From Rickettsiales bacterium (GTDB lineage: Bacteria > Pseudomonadota > Alphaproteobacteria > Rickettsiales > CANDYO01), in assembly GCA_025210695.1 (NCBI GenBank), contig JAOARE010000036.1:25396-89395 (forward strand): DNA of 64,000 bases, in the 5' to 3' direction. Numbering within the stretch: the first letter of the stretch is position 1; each line of letters starts with the position of its first letter. The notes beneath the pieces were generated by a model. The model did no database searches. It saw only the letters and a program-made list of their open reading frames with translations, and was not told where the DNA came from. The translations under genes and the position numbers were made by a program. Shown piece by piece: positions 62,964 through 64,000 of the stretch.

Positions 62964-64000
62964 ATGTCGGGTGAATCAGATAATGCTTCTAATCGTGATG
63001 TTAGCGATAAAAGTAGAGAATCATCTTTAAAAAGTCTTTTTGGTGCCGTTGAAGAAGGATCTATTGCTTCTACAGAAGATTTAACTGATGATGAGAGTGT
63101 AAGAAGCAATAGTTTTAGTGATGACTCAGATATTTTAAGTGTTAGTTCAAATGATGGAAGCAAGACTAGCAAGAATGAGGTTGAAGACAAAAAACTTGCA
63201 AATTGCATAGCACTATTACGAATAGTAAATGATTTTGTTTTTGATGAAAGAGAAATAGCAGAAGATAAAAAATCTCAGACCAGAAAAAATGATGAAAGTA
63301 GATATCAATCTTTAAAAGATGCAGCAAATAATGTTATTGCTAAATATGATGAGAAGATTTCTAAGTATGGTACAAATTTAGAGAGATATTTGAACTTTAT
63401 TGAAAGTATAACAGCTGTTGGTAATGATATTACTAGCGAAAAAATAAAAGAATTAAGTAAAAATCTAGAACCTGAGAAAAAAACCGGTCGATTGGCTAGA
63501 AAGGCAATGAAAGTTCGTAGAGCTGTTATGGGATTTTCTGCTGGTTTCGTTTTAAAGAATAAAGACATTAGTAAGTATAACAAGCTAAGTAAAAGCGAAA
63601 AGACTAAAATAAAACTAATTAAAGAATTAGTTGAGTTAGAAAAAAATCAAGAATCTTCATCTGAAGATAAACAGAAAAGATATGCAGAGATTAATAATTC
63701 ATTTAGAGCTATAGATTCAAAAGATAAGCGTATAGAAAAAAAAGAAACATTAAGAATACTTGCAGGTCAGATGGAGAAAAAGAAGTTGTTTTCTAGAGAT
63801 ACTGCCAGTCGGCTTGGAGATAAAGTAGTACATCCTTATAGAAAAATTATAAATAAAAATGACTTATCTGATTCAGATAAAACAATAAAAATAGGAAAAA
63901 AAATTGCTGAGAAAACTGCTCAAGGAGGAAAATCAGCAACAAAGAAAATAGGTAAAATTGCTCTAGAAACCGGGCAGTCTATGATTAAACATTCAGTTAA
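62964..64000 (+). CDS. Ser-rich/Lys-rich hypothetical protein, C terminus beyond the window
   Basis: AAAGGAG lies 7 bases before the ATG, and the frame stays open for 345 codons to the window end. The N-terminal 75 residues are acidic and Ser-rich (SDDSDILSVSSNDGSK is typical), with no signal peptide; the remainder is helical and strongly basic, with runs such as KIGKKIAEKTAQGGKSATKK and a short hydrophobic segment near residue 190 (VMGFSAGFVLK). I recognise no family. Composition suits a secreted effector or nucleic-acid or membrane binder of an intracellular bacterium, but this is inference. Confidence 0.7.
   Translation, partial: MSGESDNASNRDVSDKSRESSLKSLFGAVEEGSIASTEDLTDDESVRSNSFSDDSDILSVSSNDGSKTSKNEVEDKKLANCIALLRIVNDFVFDEREIAEDKKSQTRKNDESRYQSLKDAANNVIAKYDEKISKYGTNLERYLNFIESITAVGNDITSEKIKELSKNLEPEKKTGRLARKAMKVRRAVMGFSAGFVLKNKDISKYNKLSKSEKTKIKLIKELVELEKNQESSSEDKQKRYAEINNSFRAIDSKDKRIEKKETLRILAGQMEKKKLFSRDTASRLGDKVVHPYRKIINKNDLSDSDKTIKIGKKIAEKTAQGGKSATKKIGKIALETGQSMIKHSV

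Overview
The window is strongly AT-rich and densely packed, and reads as the chromosome of a host-associated alphaproteobacterium, most probably a member of Rickettsiales. The evidence is the mitochondrial-type respiratory set (sdhC-sdhD-sdhA-sdhB, plus the NDUFS4-like and NDUFA12-like complex I accessory subunits), hemC-hemD with a HemY-like gene, a BamF-like lipoprotein beside lspA, UbiE/UbiB, very short intergenic spacers, an ankyrin fragment, effector-like hypotheticals and several decaying genes. I cannot place it to genus. A chemoreceptor-like gene and the heme and zinc uptake genes suggest a less reduced lineage than classical Rickettsia (for example Midichloriaceae-like), but this is inference.

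Layout. 1-14.5 kb is mostly minus-strand housekeeping: hemJ end (plus strand), pgi-like, bamF-like, lspA, lptG, era, rnc, a HemY-like TPR protein, a Mic60-position membrane protein, hemD, hemC, dut, the sdh operon, ogt, plsX and rpmF. 14.7-18.4 kb holds bamE, merR/ihfA, a two-frame acidic effector-like gene with a large hairpin over its ribosome binding site, xseB, the NDUFS4-like gene and znuB. 18.4-22.1 kb is ftsK and an MFS transporter. 22.1-26.9 kb is a decay zone: an 800-base stretch with gene relics, mreD, mrdA with an in-frame stop, intact tsaC, and a collapsed MFS gene. 26.9-31.2 kb carries rpsF-rpsR-rplI, tRNA-Arg(CCT), ubiE-ubiB and a hydrolase. 31.1-35.8 kb is accessory: two tandem membrane-anchored glycosyltransferase-like genes and a methyl-accepting protein. 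36.2-44 kb returns to core functions: nth-folK-methyltransferase, ldcA-like, dac, rlpA, ftsZ, a catalytically dead deformylase-like gene, mlaD and the NDUFA12-like gene. 44.2-46.9 kb has an anchored FkbM-like methyltransferase and an anchored GT8-type glycosyltransferase. 47.1-59 kb has rplM-rpsI, a second ldcA-like gene, bolA, znuA, addB, an ankyrin fragment, pstS-like, prfA, a large hypothetical, and a transglycosylase-RDD-M15 peptidase run. 59-64 kb has an IS30-type relic with terminal inverted repeats, two more anchored glycosyltransferase-like genes, and the start of a Ser-rich/Lys-rich hypothetical running off the end.

The most interesting themes are: (1) six proteins in three clusters combining a single N-terminal membrane anchor of predicted type II topology with a glycosyltransferase or methyltransferase domain, an arrangement like eukaryotic Golgi enzymes; (2) an acidic/membrane-like protein split by an A7 tract and preceded by a nested hairpin that hides its Shine-Dalgarno; (3) peptidoglycan remodelling genes persisting while the elongation transpeptidase gene mrdA carries a stop codon; (4) a deformylase paralogue that has lost two of its three metal ligands and ends in a His-rich tail.
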